A stretch of DNA of 64,000 nt from Apiosordaria backusii (lineage: Eukaryota > Ascomycota > Sordariomycetes > Sordariales > Lasiosphaeriaceae): positions 2,666,001 through 2,730,000 of the forward strand of contig JAUKTV010000004.1 in NCBI GenBank assembly GCA_030549205.1, in the 5' to 3' direction. The translations under genes were made by a program, and so were the position numbers. Under the pieces are notes generated by a model, which did no database searches, had not been told where the DNA came from, and saw nothing but the letters and a program-made list of their open reading frames with translations. The stretch's first letter is position 1. Each line of letters begins with the position of its first letter. Positions 11,096 through 22,874 of this stretch are shown here, in pieces.

Positions 11096-12531
11096 CTAGG
11101 CCTTCCACCCGCTAACAATATACACCACATCCTCATCACAAACCGGGTGACTCAACCCCACCCTCTGCGGTATATGCCTCGCGCTCGCTCCCCACACCAG
11201 CGCGTACTTGAAGGTATCCTTCAGCGTCCTGTGAATCCTGTCGCAAACATCCTCAATAGTGCTATTACTCCTCACAATTAGCGCCTCGCTGAAGTCGGGG
11301 TCTGTCCCCTTGCGTTTGGTATAGATCCTGATCAAATTCAACTCCTTCCAGCACCTGTCAATGACATCCTGAAGGCCGAGGTCGAGTTCGCAAGACATGA
11401 CGACCGTGTGGGGCTCCCGGGCGAGCTTGTCGAGGAAGTCGAGGGAGACGGAATCGATCTTGTTGTAGACATAGAGACACTTGATGTACTTTCGGTGGTT
11501 GGCCATGATGACGTCAATGAGGTCGTCGACGGTGCAGTTCTCGTCGCGGATCAGCACTTCGCAGTTGAGGATCTTGTAGTCGCGGAGGATGTTCATGATC
11601 ATTTTCTCGTCGATTCCCTTTGGGGGGGACTGGAAGGTAATTTTCATGCCGCCGGCTTTTTTGGGTTTGAGGTAGATGTTCCTTTTACGCGCAACAGAGT
11701 TAGGTTGGTGTGATGGAGTAGGGGGTCAAGGGGGCGAAGAGGGGAACATACGGAGGATCACGGTTCAACCTGATTCCCACTGCTTCAAGTTCAGCCTCCA
11801 ACAGGGCTCTCTGCTCTGCTCTCTTGGTGGCATCAAGGATCATGAGAATCAAATCACTAGTCTTAGCGGCGGAAATAACTTGTCGACCGCGGCCCTTGCC
11901 TTCAGAGGCGCCTTCGATAATACCGGGGAGATCGAGCAGTTGGATCTCGGCGCCGCCGTACTCCAAAACACCGGGGATGGCGGTGAGGGTTGTGAATGCA
12001 TAGGAGGCGACTTCGGATCTGGTCTTGGTTACTTTGGAGAGGAAGGTGGATTTGCCGACGGAGGGAAAGCCGACGAGGGCTATTCTGGCGTCGCCGGATT
12101 TGCTGACGTCGAAGCCGGAGCCGCCGCCGCCGCCGGCTCCCGGGCCAGGTTCGAGGAGTTGTGCGCGTAGACGGGCGAGTTTACTGAGTGAAGATGTAAG
12201 TATGTTGGGGGATGGTCGAGGGTGTAAGGCCACTCACTTACCCCTTCAAGAGACCCAAGTGATATTCTGGGGTGAGTGTTAGATATTGGGACGTATATAT
12301 GAGAGGTGAGGTATGTAATTACCAGTTGCCTTGTTTTCTGAGAGCTATGTTAGTTATTATGATGTTCTATGAACTGGGGGAGTTGGTACAAACTTTGGGT
12401 CTTTCTCATCTCCTCTTCAATCCTGGTTTATTTCACGATTCCGTCAGCCTGTCTGTGCTCATCAGATAACTGGATGAACATGACCAGAAATGAGAGACTA
12501 ACTCCTTGATCTTTTCCGTGATGTTCACCAT
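11096..12531 (-). CDS. rbg1: Developmentally regulated GTP-binding protein (Rbg1/DRG1)
   Basis: Six exons: 12531-12503, 12422-12394, 12337-12323, 12266-12242, 12183-11752 and 11681-11096, encoding 371 residues, close to the roughly 367 of the family. The N-terminus reads MVNITEKIKEIEEEMRKTQK and then KATEYHLGLLKGKLARLRAQ, spread over four tiny exons that match the family exactly when joined. The G1 loop GFPSVGKST, the switch/G3 segment LLDLPGIIEGA, the G4 YNKID and the C-terminal TGS domain (RSNSTIEDVCDRIHRTLKDTFKYALVWG) are present. Family knowledge: DRG GTPases bind a DFRP partner and act on translating ribosomes, easing stalls. The 15-nt exon 3 is notably small. It shares a roughly 510-bp divergent promoter region with Cwc2. 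Confidence 0.95.
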
Positions 12532-13043
12532 CTTGGCTGATTTGTGGCCTTATACAGGGCCTCCTCCGTTTTCGCTGAGAGAGTGAGTGGTATCAAACTG
12601 GCAATGGCGACAAGCACCAGAATCGTGTATCCAGCCGATTACTACCCTTCCAGACAGACAAGACAGACCCCACGTTCTGAGAGTGGCAGAATTTCTGAGG
12701 GGCAGGAGGGGCAAGAGTGGCACACTGAAATCTTCACCGCCTTCTTCATTTGACTAGCTCACTTTGTAGTGGGCCCAGGTGGATCAGCAAGGTTCTTACC
12801 TGGAAGCTTGTCAATTTTCCAGAGTGACGGCGCGCGTTGCAGCTCAACTTTCGATTCGCGCATTTGCATCGCATCAAGAAGTTTTCGGGAAACACAACCC
12901 CAGATTCAACCATCGCATTCATCGTCAGCGCAACAACTTCTTCTCACCGCGCGTGCCTTGTTACACATTTGACGTCAAAAAACAAGCTCTATACACGACA
13001 TCATAACACCATCTCTCTTCGAATCGTAACCCAAACCGCAAAC
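12532..13043. promoter_or_regulatory. Divergent promoter region, rbg1 / cwc2
   Basis: About 510 bases lie between two divergent start codons, so both 5' UTRs and promoters must lie here. No TATA box is obvious. The right-hand part has the CA-rich composition usual for fungal leaders. Confidence 0.5.
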
Positions 13044-14267
13044 ATGGCAGAAGTAATCGACCGACCAGAAACGGCCGTCAACCTCCCTGACATGGCCTCC
13101 GAGGACTCCCTCGCCCTCACCACGACCAACAACACCACCGAAGTCGCTGCGCCCACTGAGAAGAAAGTCAAGAAGATCATTCGTCGCAAGAAGAGGCCAG
13201 CGCGAGCCCAAGTCGATCCAGCGACAGTCAAATCCGAACCCCCAGCACAAACTGGCACAACATTCAACATCTGGTATAACAAATGGGCGGGCGGCGACAA
13301 GGAGGACTCGGCTATGAGCCAAACCCACGCCAAGGGAAGATGCAACATCGCCCTCGACTCCGGGTACACCAAAGCCGATGGCCACCCGGGTGCCTTCTTC
13401 TGCCTGTACTTCGCCCGCGGTGTCTGCCACAAAGGCCAAGACTGCGACTACCTCCACCGTCTTCCCGGACCCTACGACATCTTTCCCCAAAACGTCGACT
13501 GTTTCGGGCGCGACAAGTTCTCCGACTACCGCGACGATATGGGCGGTGTCGGTTCCTTCAGCCGCCAGAACCGCACAATCTACGTTGGGAGAATTCACGT
13601 ATCAGATGACATTGAAGAGATCGTCGCCCGCCACTTTGCCGAATGGGGACCTATCGAAAGAATAAGAGTGCTTTCCAACAGGGGCATCGCCTTCGTCACT
13701 TACCGTGACTTGGCCAATGCCGAGTTTGCAAAGGAGGCTATGGCGTGGCAGTCCCTGGAGGCCAATGAGATTCTCAATCTTAGGTGGTCGCTGCCGGATC
13801 CGAACCCCATGGCGCAGAAGCGGGAGGCGAGGAGGATTGAAGAGCAGGCTGCCGAGGCGATTCGGAAGGCTTTGCCTGCTGAATTTGTGGCCGAGATTGA
13901 AGGAAAGGACCCGGAGGCGAGGAAGAGGAGGAAAATTGAGAGTGGGTATGGATTGGACGGGTATGAGGCGCCAGATGAGGTGCATTTTGCGAGGGGACCC
14001 AATGCTGTTAACCCGAGGGGGAGGGAAGGGTTCGAGTTGGAGCATGAGCAGAGGTTGATGTTGGAGGCTGCAGAGCAAGAGATGCTTCAAGGGGAACAGC
14101 AGTATGATCAACGATCACAGCAACAACAGCAAGAGGAACAGAAAGGGGGGATATTATCAAGCAGTACTCTGGCCGCCCTTCAAGGCGCACGGGTGGCAGT
14201 TGCTTCGAAACCAGCACCCAAGGCCTCCACAGGGCCGTTGGTGGCCTATGACAGTGACTCGGACTGA
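13044..14267 (+). CDS. cwc2: Pre-mRNA splicing factor Cwc2 (RBM22-like)
   Basis: A single-exon gene of 407 residues. An upstream in-frame ATG at 12837 exists, but the start MAEVIDRPETAVNLPDM fits the family and its mRNA context. The order of domains is a basic N-terminus (KKVKKIIRRKKRPARAQ), the Torus/CCCH zinc finger (FFCLYFARGVCHKGQDCDYLH with NIWYNKWAGGD before it), an RRM (TIYVGRIHVSDDIEEIV through RGIAFVTYRDLANAEFA), and a C-terminal helical and Gln-rich tail. Family knowledge: Cwc2 is a Prp19-associated protein that contacts U6 snRNA and the catalytic core of the spliceosome in the nucleus. The Gln-rich tail (QQQQQEEQ) is variable and probably disordered. Confidence 0.95.
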   Translation: MAEVIDRPETAVNLPDMASEDSLALTTTNNTTEVAAPTEKKVKKIIRRKKRPARAQVDPATVKSEPPAQTGTTFNIWYNKWAGGDKEDSAMSQTHAKGRCNIALDSGYTKADGHPGAFFCLYFARGVCHKGQDCDYLHRLPGPYDIFPQNVDCFGRDKFSDYRDDMGGVGSFSRQNRTIYVGRIHVSDDIEEIVARHFAEWGPIERIRVLSNRGIAFVTYRDLANAEFAKEAMAWQSLEANEILNLRWSLPDPNPMAQKREARRIEEQAAEAIRKALPAEFVAEIEGKDPEARKRRKIESGYGLDGYEAPDEVHFARGPNAVNPRGREGFELEHEQRLMLEAAEQEMLQGEQQYDQRSQQQQQEEQKGGILSSSTLAALQGARVAVASKPAPKASTGPLVAYDSDSD

Positions 14268-14386
14268 ACTACTTCTTCTCATACCCATCGAGAATGGCGA
14301 AGCATCTCTACATCAGCCACTTTGCACACAAACTTTCTGTATCCGCCATATGGCAACTCATCTAGAATAATGATACCACCCTCCAA

Positions 14387-15380
14387 TTAACTATTAAATA
14401 TCCTCGAATACAAAACCTCGTGCCTCCCAAACCAGAGATCCATAACGGGTACATTCTGCCCTGCCTTGTGTATCTGCGTATCCCACTCCCGTTTGATCAT
14501 CTCAGTGATTAACTCCTGCACCGTTGCCCCAGCGAGAATTTTCTGCGCTTGATACGGTCCAAACAGCCCCGCTCTCACTGCCGCTGACACCAAGGCTTTG
14601 ACGTGGCCAAAAAGGAAGATGTAGGCCGTTTGGTGGAGCGTTAATCCCACAACGGAGCATATCGTCCCGAAGAGAGGCGCGAGGTGGGCAGATGCGTCTG
14701 GGATTTCCTTCCCTCCGCTTTTCTTTACCAGTCTGGCAAAGGCGGCGAGGTCGGCCTGCTGTTTTTCCGTTGGTCCAGTAGTAGCTGCCGTGGTTGGTGG
14801 CAGAGATTGGGAGAAGGACCGCTCCCAGATCCCCAACAGCGCCCTGCCCTGGGCTATGCTCGCCCTCCGCCCGACCGTGCAGATGATGCTCGCGTCTTGG
14901 GCGTCGTCCAGCTCCACCAGCGAGGCAAAGGTTGGGGTGCGGTGCGCGACGAGGACGAAGGGGAGGGTGGTGGAGGCGTAGGAGGATATCGACAGGGGGA
15001 GGAACGCGGAAAAGGAAGTGTGCGGGTGGTAAGGATTTGACCTGTGGCCGTGGGCGAGGTAGGATTCTAAACCGGACGAAAAGGCGAAGCTCCCCAGGGG
15101 GAGGGCCGAGTCGGAGAGGAGGAGGTGGAAGTGGTGGGATAGGTCTGATTTCTTTCGTCAGTAATAGAAAATAGGGGGTAATAAAGGGGGAGGGAAACAA
15201 CGGACTGGGTGTTGCCAGTGGTTCTTCAGGTGATGGCTGAGATCGGGATTTGTGAGGCGAGGAGCGGCGCTTGGCTTTGGCTGCGGCCAGCCTGCGTTCT
15301 AACTCGACGATTTCATCTTCGAGGTCAGTTTCTGATCCCTTTTGAGGAGATATTTGATCCTGGATTGAATTGACTGTCAT
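14387..15380 (-). CDS. ureF: Urease accessory protein UreF
   Basis: Two exons, 15380-15206 and 15144-14387, give about 310 residues. The conserved UreF opening is LLLSDSALPLGSFAFSSGLE, with SISSYASTTLPFVL and GRRASIAQGRALLGIW downstream, then a helical C-terminus with FGHVKALVSAAVRAGLFGPYQAQKIL. Family knowledge: UreF joins UreD/H and the GTPase UreG to load nickel into urease in the cytosol. The first exon adds a charged, disordered N-terminal extension (ETDLEDEIVELERRLAAAKA) that bacterial UreF lacks. The intron has a GTCCGT donor and a TTACTGAC branch point; reading through it would give an unrelated Pro-rich protein. The start could also be the in-frame ATG at 15461, but MTVNSIQDQ is more plausible. 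Confidence 0.9.
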
Positions 15381-16667
15381 TTTGGCTCCTTTGTGGCTGT
15401 TTTGGATGGATTTGTTGAACAGGAACCCAAAGGGGCGTCTGAAAAGGGTATGTGAATACACTCATTGATAAGAGCGACAATGCCTTATCTAATGAGATCC
15501 ATTACCACACCCACTTACTTGCCCGACTAATCTCAACAACGAAGAAGTCTAGATAGGTAAGTGTGCAATACGCATGGGAGTATTTAATTTTATTAGAAGG
15601 TTCGATGGATTGTATGATATGTACATCAAGAGAGAGGGGGGCCATAAGGTTGGCGTATTCCTTGCCTCTCTTATACAACCACGCCACGCTAGAACGCAGC
15701 CAAAAGGAGGGATGGCATCGTCGTTCTCTCATGTCATGTTCATGTCATAAATTTTCTTCTGTTGTCATGATAGGCTGGAGCAAAGACCACTTGATTGGCT
15801 TTTTCATGATCATGTATCAGAAGCAGATGTGGGCAGTTTGTAGTCGTTTAGTATTTTACAACGTTGGGGGTCTATATATCTACACAAGAAGGCGCTGTTA
15901 ATCCTCATCCTACAGTCCAGTCCAACAGACATGATAGCGACCAACATTATCGCTGGTGCAGTCTCTGTTTGCTCAACGGATCGTCCCTCGTTACATTCCC
16001 CTTTCGCTTCCCACCCCCAACGTTTTGGTTTGTCGTCATAAAAAAAGACAGCTTTTTGACAAGAATGGGGAGAAAAAGACATGATAACGACCGCTTTCAA
16101 CCACAAAACCCCCGACCCAAACCCCGAACCCCACCCAGCCCACCGGCATAGTCAAAAACATCTATAGTACACATCTGCACACTCGTGCTTCTTTTCCCTC
16201 TTCGTCCACTCACCCATACATAATTTTGCCTCCTGTCTAATAAGAAATACTTGGGTCGAATGGCGGACTATGCACAATGATTTCGGTCGTGATCAGAGAG
16301 AGAAAAGGTGAGCGGGGAATATGGATGAAATGAACAGAAAACGTCTATCGTTTTGTCCATGAAAGGCCATTATGCAAAGAAGCGGACCGTCGCGCTCGCG
16401 AAAGAGAGAGGAAAGCCCGTTGCTGATGTCGTTGTTGGTCGTAGGTTGGGCCAGGAAAACCAACCAATCATAGTAAAACATGGAGGCGAATAAGGGGTAA
16501 CAAGTTGTGAGCACCATCACCGGGCCACGTGGGATCCGGCTGGCTGCTCAGTCGTCATTGCCCGGCAGGCACTGAGCGGGTATTAAGTTGGCTATGCGAT
16601 CTCGAGCGTGATGGGTTAAGATACAGGGCCTGTGATATCTTCATTATCCGCAAACATGCGGCAACAT
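15381..16667. other. Intergenic region between ureF start and tom40 stop
   Basis: About 1.3 kb hold the ureF promoter and the tom40 3' UTR, both on the minus strand. Several short open frames are present without family resemblance. A CACGTG palindrome lies near 16526. Nothing else is recognised. Confidence 0.5.
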
Positions 16668-18036
16668 TTAGAAGGGGATGTTGACCGGAGCGGCCTGGGA
16701 AGCCGCCATCATTTCCTGCTCATCCATCTCGGGAGCAGCCTCAATAGCGATGGCAACGCCAACCTTCGCTTGTTGCTGTTCAATGAGTTAGCGGTTGATT
16801 TCGTCATCTCCATGAATACAAAAACTTACAGTCATGTGGTCAACATCAGCGGAGAAGGTCATCATAAGGGGAGCCATGACACGCTTCTCGAGCACGCAGC
16901 CAAGTCTGCCCTTGGAGTCGATCTGCGCCCGGAAAGTGGACATTCTGAAGTCGTACTTGGCACCGAAAGCAGTGACACCCTCCTTCTGGAGGCCACCACC
17001 CATCATGGGGTTGGCGGGAGCAACAGAGAGCGTCATGTCAACGCCGGCCTGAACCTTTTCAGAGAGGCGGCGCCAATACGACGTGTTGAGGGCACCCTGG
17101 GCCTGCAACTGAGCGCTGGCGATCCAGTCCTCGGCCTTGTAGCGGGCGACATAGGAGACGGCCGTTACTGGGGGCTCGAGCCTGGACTGACGTTGCCAAA
17201 CAGCCTCGAGGCCGACGGCAAGTTTGGGAGTGATGGACTGCATGTAGTGACCGATAAGGATGCCGGTTAAACCGCCCTCGAGGACAGAGGGGTTGAGGGC
17301 TTTGAGCGAGGCAACGAAGTCGGCACCGTTATACTCGTGTTCGAGCTGGATCGAATCTCCCTGTCCTGTGCCAACTTGGAACTGCGACTTGCTCACATGT
17401 GTCGAGTTGGGGCCCCATCTCCAGTTGAACCGTCCAGAAAGAGCGCCGACCTCATCAATACTGCCCTGGGCGAAACACTATCCACCACATATTAGAAGAC
17501 ATGCTAAGCAATGACCCCGTCAAGGTACATACCCGGTTGGTTCCGTAGAGGGCCGCAAATGTATAAGGGTTCAGGCGCTCGCTCAGGGCGAACTGGTGTG
17601 ATACTTGGAATCTTGAGAGCGACAGGTCAGTGCCATGTGTTAAAGGTTGGGTTCGCTAGCGACCATATCCACTCGTGCATCACCCCGTGTCACTGGTATA
17701 GTTGGTGATTCGAGACTGCCATTGGCTAGAAGTAAACGTACAGAGGGCTCAGGCTGAAAGGTTTTGTGAGCTCGGCACGAAGGCCGGAGAACATGTGTTG
17801 CTGCGCAAGAACATCTCGGTTGACCTCTGTGGGTTGGACGGTCAGCGCCACTTTCGCCCTGCTCATATCTTATTTTCCCTGAGCCACATACCCTTTGAGA
17901 TGTCCTCGACTTTGCCAGGGTTCGGTAAGCCGAGCTTCGCTCTCCTCTCTTGGAAGGCATTGTAAACATCTGAGAGACCGGAGAAGATGGGGTTGTTTTG
18001 CAATCCTGCAAGAGGCGAGCTGTAGCTGGACGCCAT
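16668..18036 (-). CDS. tom40: Mitochondrial import receptor Tom40
   Basis: Five exons: 18036-17892, 17826-17742, 17611-17533, 17477-16830 and 16775-16668, encoding 354 residues (the Neurospora protein is about this size). The N-terminus MASSYSSPLAGLQNNPIFS leads through KPFSLSPLFQVSHQFALSER and NPYTFAALYGTNR into the VDAC-like beta-barrel. The barrel ends with the beta-signal region VGVAIAIEA, followed by a short acidic/Met-rich tail ending PVNIPF. Family knowledge: Tom40 is the essential channel of the TOM complex in the outer membrane, through which nearly all nuclear-encoded mitochondrial proteins pass. All junctions are GT-AG and keep the frame. The barrel's last strand is split from the rest by the final intron. 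Confidence 0.96.
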
Positions 18037-19343
18037 TGTGACAGCAATCGCTGCTTTCGCGGAGCTGAGTTAAGGCGGGATGTGTATTCGGAACGGGAGG
18101 TGGCCTCGGCGGAAGGGAGTGGTCAAATAGTCGTTGGGTCACCGGGGGGTAGTCGGAGGGGTTCTCTCGACGTCGTGGAGTTGAGCAGCTACTGGAGACT
18201 CTCCTGCTGATTTGGTGAGACTTGAGCTTGACGACAAAGGAGCCGGGCCAAAAATTTCGCGGTGCAGCAGGCTTGCCCGGTTTGTTGGTCCTTGCGCTAC
18301 GTTTTTTGGTGGGGCTTTGTTAGTGTTGCCAAGACCAGCAGAACTCGTAGCATTGTGACGACCTCCAACCGAGTGACGACACCGCACACCACGGCCGGGT
18401 CCGGAGAAATTCACCACCGATTTTACTCTGTTTCATGGACGAGTTCCAATCCCGGCTCACCCGCTTAGTTCCGGCCTTGGGCGTGTCCAGAGAGGATGAT
18501 AAGGTGTGATAAGGAATGGAAACCCCATAAACATATGACATATACGCCCATACGGACAGCCAGGTATTGCAGTTCATACTTTACGTGGGGGTTAGCTGTG
18601 TATTGTATATCTAATATTCGTAGTGAATATTCAATTCGTTGAGGTGCCACAGCGCCCCGTTTCCTTGTCCGATGGTTGATCACTGACTGTGTAGGGAATG
18701 CGCAGTGGCGCCTCGCCCTTGGCCCGTTCCCTCCGGCGGAAGCCCGGATTCTTCCACCTTCGATTTGGATAACGCCTCCTTGGGGAATCTCCTGCGCTTG
18801 CTTCACCTCATGTCTCTATGCGGATAACAAGGTAGCATTTGCTGCTTCTACAAACTTTCACTTGCTCACGGCTTCCGACTTCGTTTCATCACCTGGCATT
18901 CATCTTGTCCCCCATTCTCCATCCCGTCTAACCTCCACGCTTAGAAAGTGGAGTCCAGGTCCAGGACCCAAGTCCCCAAGTTCTCATCCCACGAACCTCG
19001 TTCCTCAACTGACAGTTACCCGCCAACGCTTATCTGTGGCACCATAACTTACCCGTTACATCACTTTGTATAAAGAGGTGTTTGCGATTTTGGTCTTTAA
19101 TCGCTCTCCTCTTCATTTGCATCCGGTGTGACCAACTTATCCACCATACGGAGCATCATTGAGTTCAACGTCTTTCTTGGCAAAATCCATCTTGACTTGA
19201 CAAACTCGAGAAAAGAATCAAGGGAGTGGCATCACCAGTTGAAGAGGATAATAAAGTAGTTCGAGGCACAGAAGGAATAGCTTGTTCACGACATACATCC
19301 TACCTACTGGTCCGCTTTCAAAGCGCTCCCTTGAACCATCACC
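18037..19343. promoter_or_regulatory. Divergent promoter region, tom40 / PFK-2-like
   Basis: About 1.3 kb lie between two divergent start codons. Open frames on both strands have no domain and no joinable exons. This is presumed regulatory sequence and 5' UTR; I see no distinctive element. Confidence 0.45.
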
Positions 19344-21410
19344 ATGGACACACTCCTGTAAGTCATGCGGTGGATACGCCTAGACAGCACACCTACATCT
19401 AGCATCTGTCAATGAAAGGTCTCCAAGGACAGCATTGCTAACGATCTCAGCACTGCCGAAATCGCGGCCAATGCCCCGCGTTACCGCCGCAAGAGCTCTA
19501 CCTTTATCGATGGCATTCACGATGTACCAAGCGAGGAGGGCAATCTGGCCCCTGCTCAGTTGTATAGCACCATGTCTGGTCGCCTCTTCCACTCGGGGAG
19601 GATCGCCATTGTGATGGTTGGCCTTCCGGCAAGAGGCAAGACGTAGGTCTCGCGTCGGCACAATTTTACGCAGGAACTGGTCTCTAATATGTGTTAACTA
19701 GTCATATCTGTGTCTCTATGGCTCGCTATCTCTCTTGGTATGTCCTCTTTTGCGGATCAAGGTTTGCCATGAGACTAACCCATCCGCAGGCTCGGTGTCA
19801 AAACTCGCATATTCCACCTTGGCGACTATCGCCGTGCTACGGTTGGCCAAGGAGGCCATGTTCCGCAGGACTATTTCTACCCCAATGCTTCCCCGGCCTC
19901 GGTGATGCTTCGCCAGAAGATCCTCAAGAAATGCAGAGAAGATATTTATGGCTGGCTGAACCATGAGAACGGCCAGGTTGCCATTTACGACGCCGTGAAT
20001 CCAACCGCAACCGGCCGTCGTGCCCTCGCCAAAGAGTTTGCAAAGCACGATGTCCAAACGCTCTTCATCGAGTCGTTTGTGGATGACCAAGAGATTCTCA
20101 AGGAAAACGCCCGAAATGTCAAGATCTCCTCGCCGGATGTAAGTACATGTAGCATTGGCAAAGGTGGTTTAGCAACAGACAAAAATGCTCACAGGGTGCA
20201 GTTTCACGGCATGGACCCCGACGAGGCAGCCAAGCGCTATCTTAAGCGGATCGAGACCAAAATCCCCGTCTTCGAGACCATGGCCGAGGATGAGCTCAAC
20301 TACGTCAAGATGATCAACGCTGGTCAGGCCTTCTTCTACAACAACGTCAGCTTCAACTACCTCTCCCACCGCATCGTCTTCTACCTCACCAATCTTCACA
20401 TTAAGCACCGTACCACCTTCTTTGTGCGCGCTGGCACCGCCACAGAAGAAGATTCTTACAAGGCCGATGCCCCGCTCTCAGCTGAAGGCGATGCGTATGC
20501 TCAAGTCATGGCCGAGACTCTCATGCGACACCGAGAGCAGGAACGACAAGCGATTATTGACCAGGGCGGACCCGATGTTCCTCTGCGCCCGCTGACGATT
20601 TGGACATCTACAAGGCTGCGGACAATTCAGACGGCTGAGCCCCTGAGGGAATTGGGCTATAAGGTCAGGCATCGTAGCCAAATGTCGCAGATTAACCCTG
20701 GAGTATGTGAGAAACTCTCGGAGAGGGCGATCAGGAATTTGTATCCTGAGGAGGTGGAGAAGCACGAGCTGGATCCGTATCATCATCGGTATCCCCGCGC
20801 GGAAGTATGTTATTCCCTTCTCCCGGCAATCTGAATGTCACTAATCATGATCTAGTCCTACCACGACCTAGCCGTCCGCCTCGAGCCCATCATTCTCGAG
20901 CTCGAGCGCGAGCAAAACGACCTCTTGATCATCGCCCACGAGTCCGTTTTGCGGGTTCTCTACTCCTACCTCATGCACTGCTCCACCCGCGACATCCCCA
21001 AGCTCAAGTTCCCCCGAGACGAAATCATCGAGATCATCCCCGCCGCGTACCAGAACGAGGCAAAGAGGATCCATATTCCTGGGTTGGATCCGAGGATGAT
21101 ACCTGGCAGCCCAGAGGATATAAGGATCCCGGTGCCGCCTGGCTTGGAGGATTTTGGAGGGAGACAGCTGAGTCCGTTAAGCATCCCGGCTATGATGATG
21201 GGCAGCCCACCGACTGGAGGGAGTATGGAGAGTGCTTTAAGTGCGGGGTTTGCGGCGGCGGATAGAAAGGGGAGTATCAGTGTGAGTAACGCTGGGGGGC
21301 TGAGGAGTGTTAGTGGGAGCTTTAGTGGAGGGGAGAGGCCGGTGACGGAGAAGATTGTCAATAATACTGCTAAGGAGCTGGTGGAGGATAAGGTTGGGGA
21401 TGAGGATTAA
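19344..21410 (+). CDS. 6-phosphofructo-2-kinase (bifunctional-type, phosphatase histidine missing)
   Basis: Six exons (19344-19357, 19451-19642, 19702-19737, 19790-20138, 20202-20804, 20856-21410) encode 582 residues. The kinase half has the P-loop GLPARGKT (62-69) and the conserved IYDAVNPT. The phosphatase half keeps TIQTAE, GVCE, RYPRAESYHDL and IIAHESVL (His426), but the catalytic RHGE motif reads VRAGTATEED, so the phospho-accepting His is Ala274. The enzyme should therefore make fructose-2,6-bisphosphate without hydrolysing it through the usual phosphohistidine. Family knowledge: yeast Pfk26 likewise lacks this His. Fructose-2,6-bisphosphate activates phosphofructokinase-1 and inhibits gluconeogenesis in the cytosol. 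A disordered Gly/Ser-rich C-terminal tail follows. The 14-nt first exon rests on frame and splice consensus only. Confidence 0.9.
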
Positions 21411-21738
21411 GGGGTTAGGGGACAAGGGGGTTAGTCTGAGGGTATTGATTTATGGTCATGAGCGTTCATGAGTAATGGAACGGGATACTGAGAAGAGCGG
21501 CTAGTTCATGAGTAGTATGAATATTATATGATAGGGTGATTATGACTGGGATTCATGTATCGTTTTTGGCCGTTTGAAGATGTTATCACAGCAATAACCC
21601 TAACCCATCCAGACAAAGGCGATGACGTTAAATGGAACCCCACGGCACCTTTACCTTACTGCCCAATGCAAGCCGATTCGGAGGGCAGCTTCCGACCAGC
21701 TTCACCACGAGTTTTCCCAGCATTTTTGGACTTGCATT
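21411..21738. other. Short tandem intergenic region
   Basis: About 330 bases between two plus-strand genes. It holds the 3' UTR of the kinase gene and the promoter of the reductase gene; no distinctive element is visible. Confidence 0.5.
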
Positions 21739-22874
21739 ATGAGCGGCAAGACAGCAGTTGTTACGGGAGCTACCGGCTTGCTCGGAAGGCAGGTTCTCAA
21801 GGCATTCGCCGACGATGACTGGACCGTGAAAGGAACGGGCTATTCCCGTGCCGATGGCACTGATATCTTGAAGGTTGACCTGGGCAATGCTGATGAGCTG
21901 AAGAAGGTCTTGGACGATGTCAAGTACGTATATCTGCAGGAGCAAATGAGACCCGGTTGGCTAACAGTAACGCAGACCACAGGTGGTAGTTCACTGTATG
22001 TCAAGACCAGAATCTTATGGCATCTTACAAGTCATCTAACTCTTATGCTCCAAAAGGTGCCGCAAATCGGTTCCCAGACAAAGTTGACAAAGACCCTGAG
22101 GGAACACGAGCCATCAACGTCGAGGCACCTCGCACGCTCGCCCAGCTCTGCGCGGAGAGATCCATCTTGTTGATTTACATCTCCACGGACTACGTGTTCC
22201 CAGGCAAGCCAGGAGATGCTCCTTATGAAAACAATGCCGAGCCTGCTCCGACCAACCTGTATGGGCAAACCAAGCTCGACGGTGAGCGGGCAGTCCTTCA
22301 TGAGTTCAAAATGGCTGGCAAAGAAGGACTGGGAGTGGTGTTACGTGTTCCTGTTCTCTACGGGTCAGCTGAGAGCAACGCCGAAAGTGCGGTGAACGTC
22401 CTCATGGATTCAGTTCTCAAAGCCCAGCAGGAAGGTGCGAGTATCAGTATGGACCATTGGGCACTCCGGTACCCAACAAACACTGAGGATATCGGGCGGG
22501 TGTGCAAAGGTGAGTTTTTTTTAGCTTTTCCCAGCAGCCCGGACACTCCTTAGGGCAGGCAGGCTAACGATTCGGCAGATATCGCTGCCAAGTATCTCGA
22601 TGCAAGCGACCGGAACTCGCTGCCGAGGATTCTTCAGTTCTCAAGCGAGGACAAGTACACAAAGTACGAGATCTGCCAGCTCTTTGCAGAGATCAATGGC
22701 TTGCCTATCGACCGGATCAAGCCTAATACGGAAGGGAACGATCCCAATGCGAGCGTTCAGCGGCCGTACGACTGCCATCTCAGCACCAAGGCATTGAAAG
22801 ACTTGGGCATTGACGTGTCTACCCAAAATTTCGTGGGATGGTGGAGAAGGGAGTTCAGAGCCTTTAGACACTGA
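21739..22874 (+). CDS. NAD(P)-dependent reductase, RmlD/MAT2B-like
   Basis: Exons 21739-21923, 21976-21995, 22057-22509 and 22579-22874 encode 317 residues. The extended short-chain dehydrogenase fold shows the nucleotide loop TGATGLLGR near the start, PQVVVHCAANRFPD, the strand-ending ISTDYVFPG and the catalytic YGQTK. This pattern is the RmlD substrate-binding family, which includes dTDP-4-dehydrorhamnose reductase and the beta regulatory subunit of methionine adenosyltransferase (MAT2B). The sequence does not settle which role applies. A fungal enzyme of this class without neighbouring rhamnose genes is more often grouped with MAT2B-like proteins; that is inference. The 20-nt exon 2 restores the conserved VVVHCAAN stretch, which supports the model. 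Confidence 0.85.
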
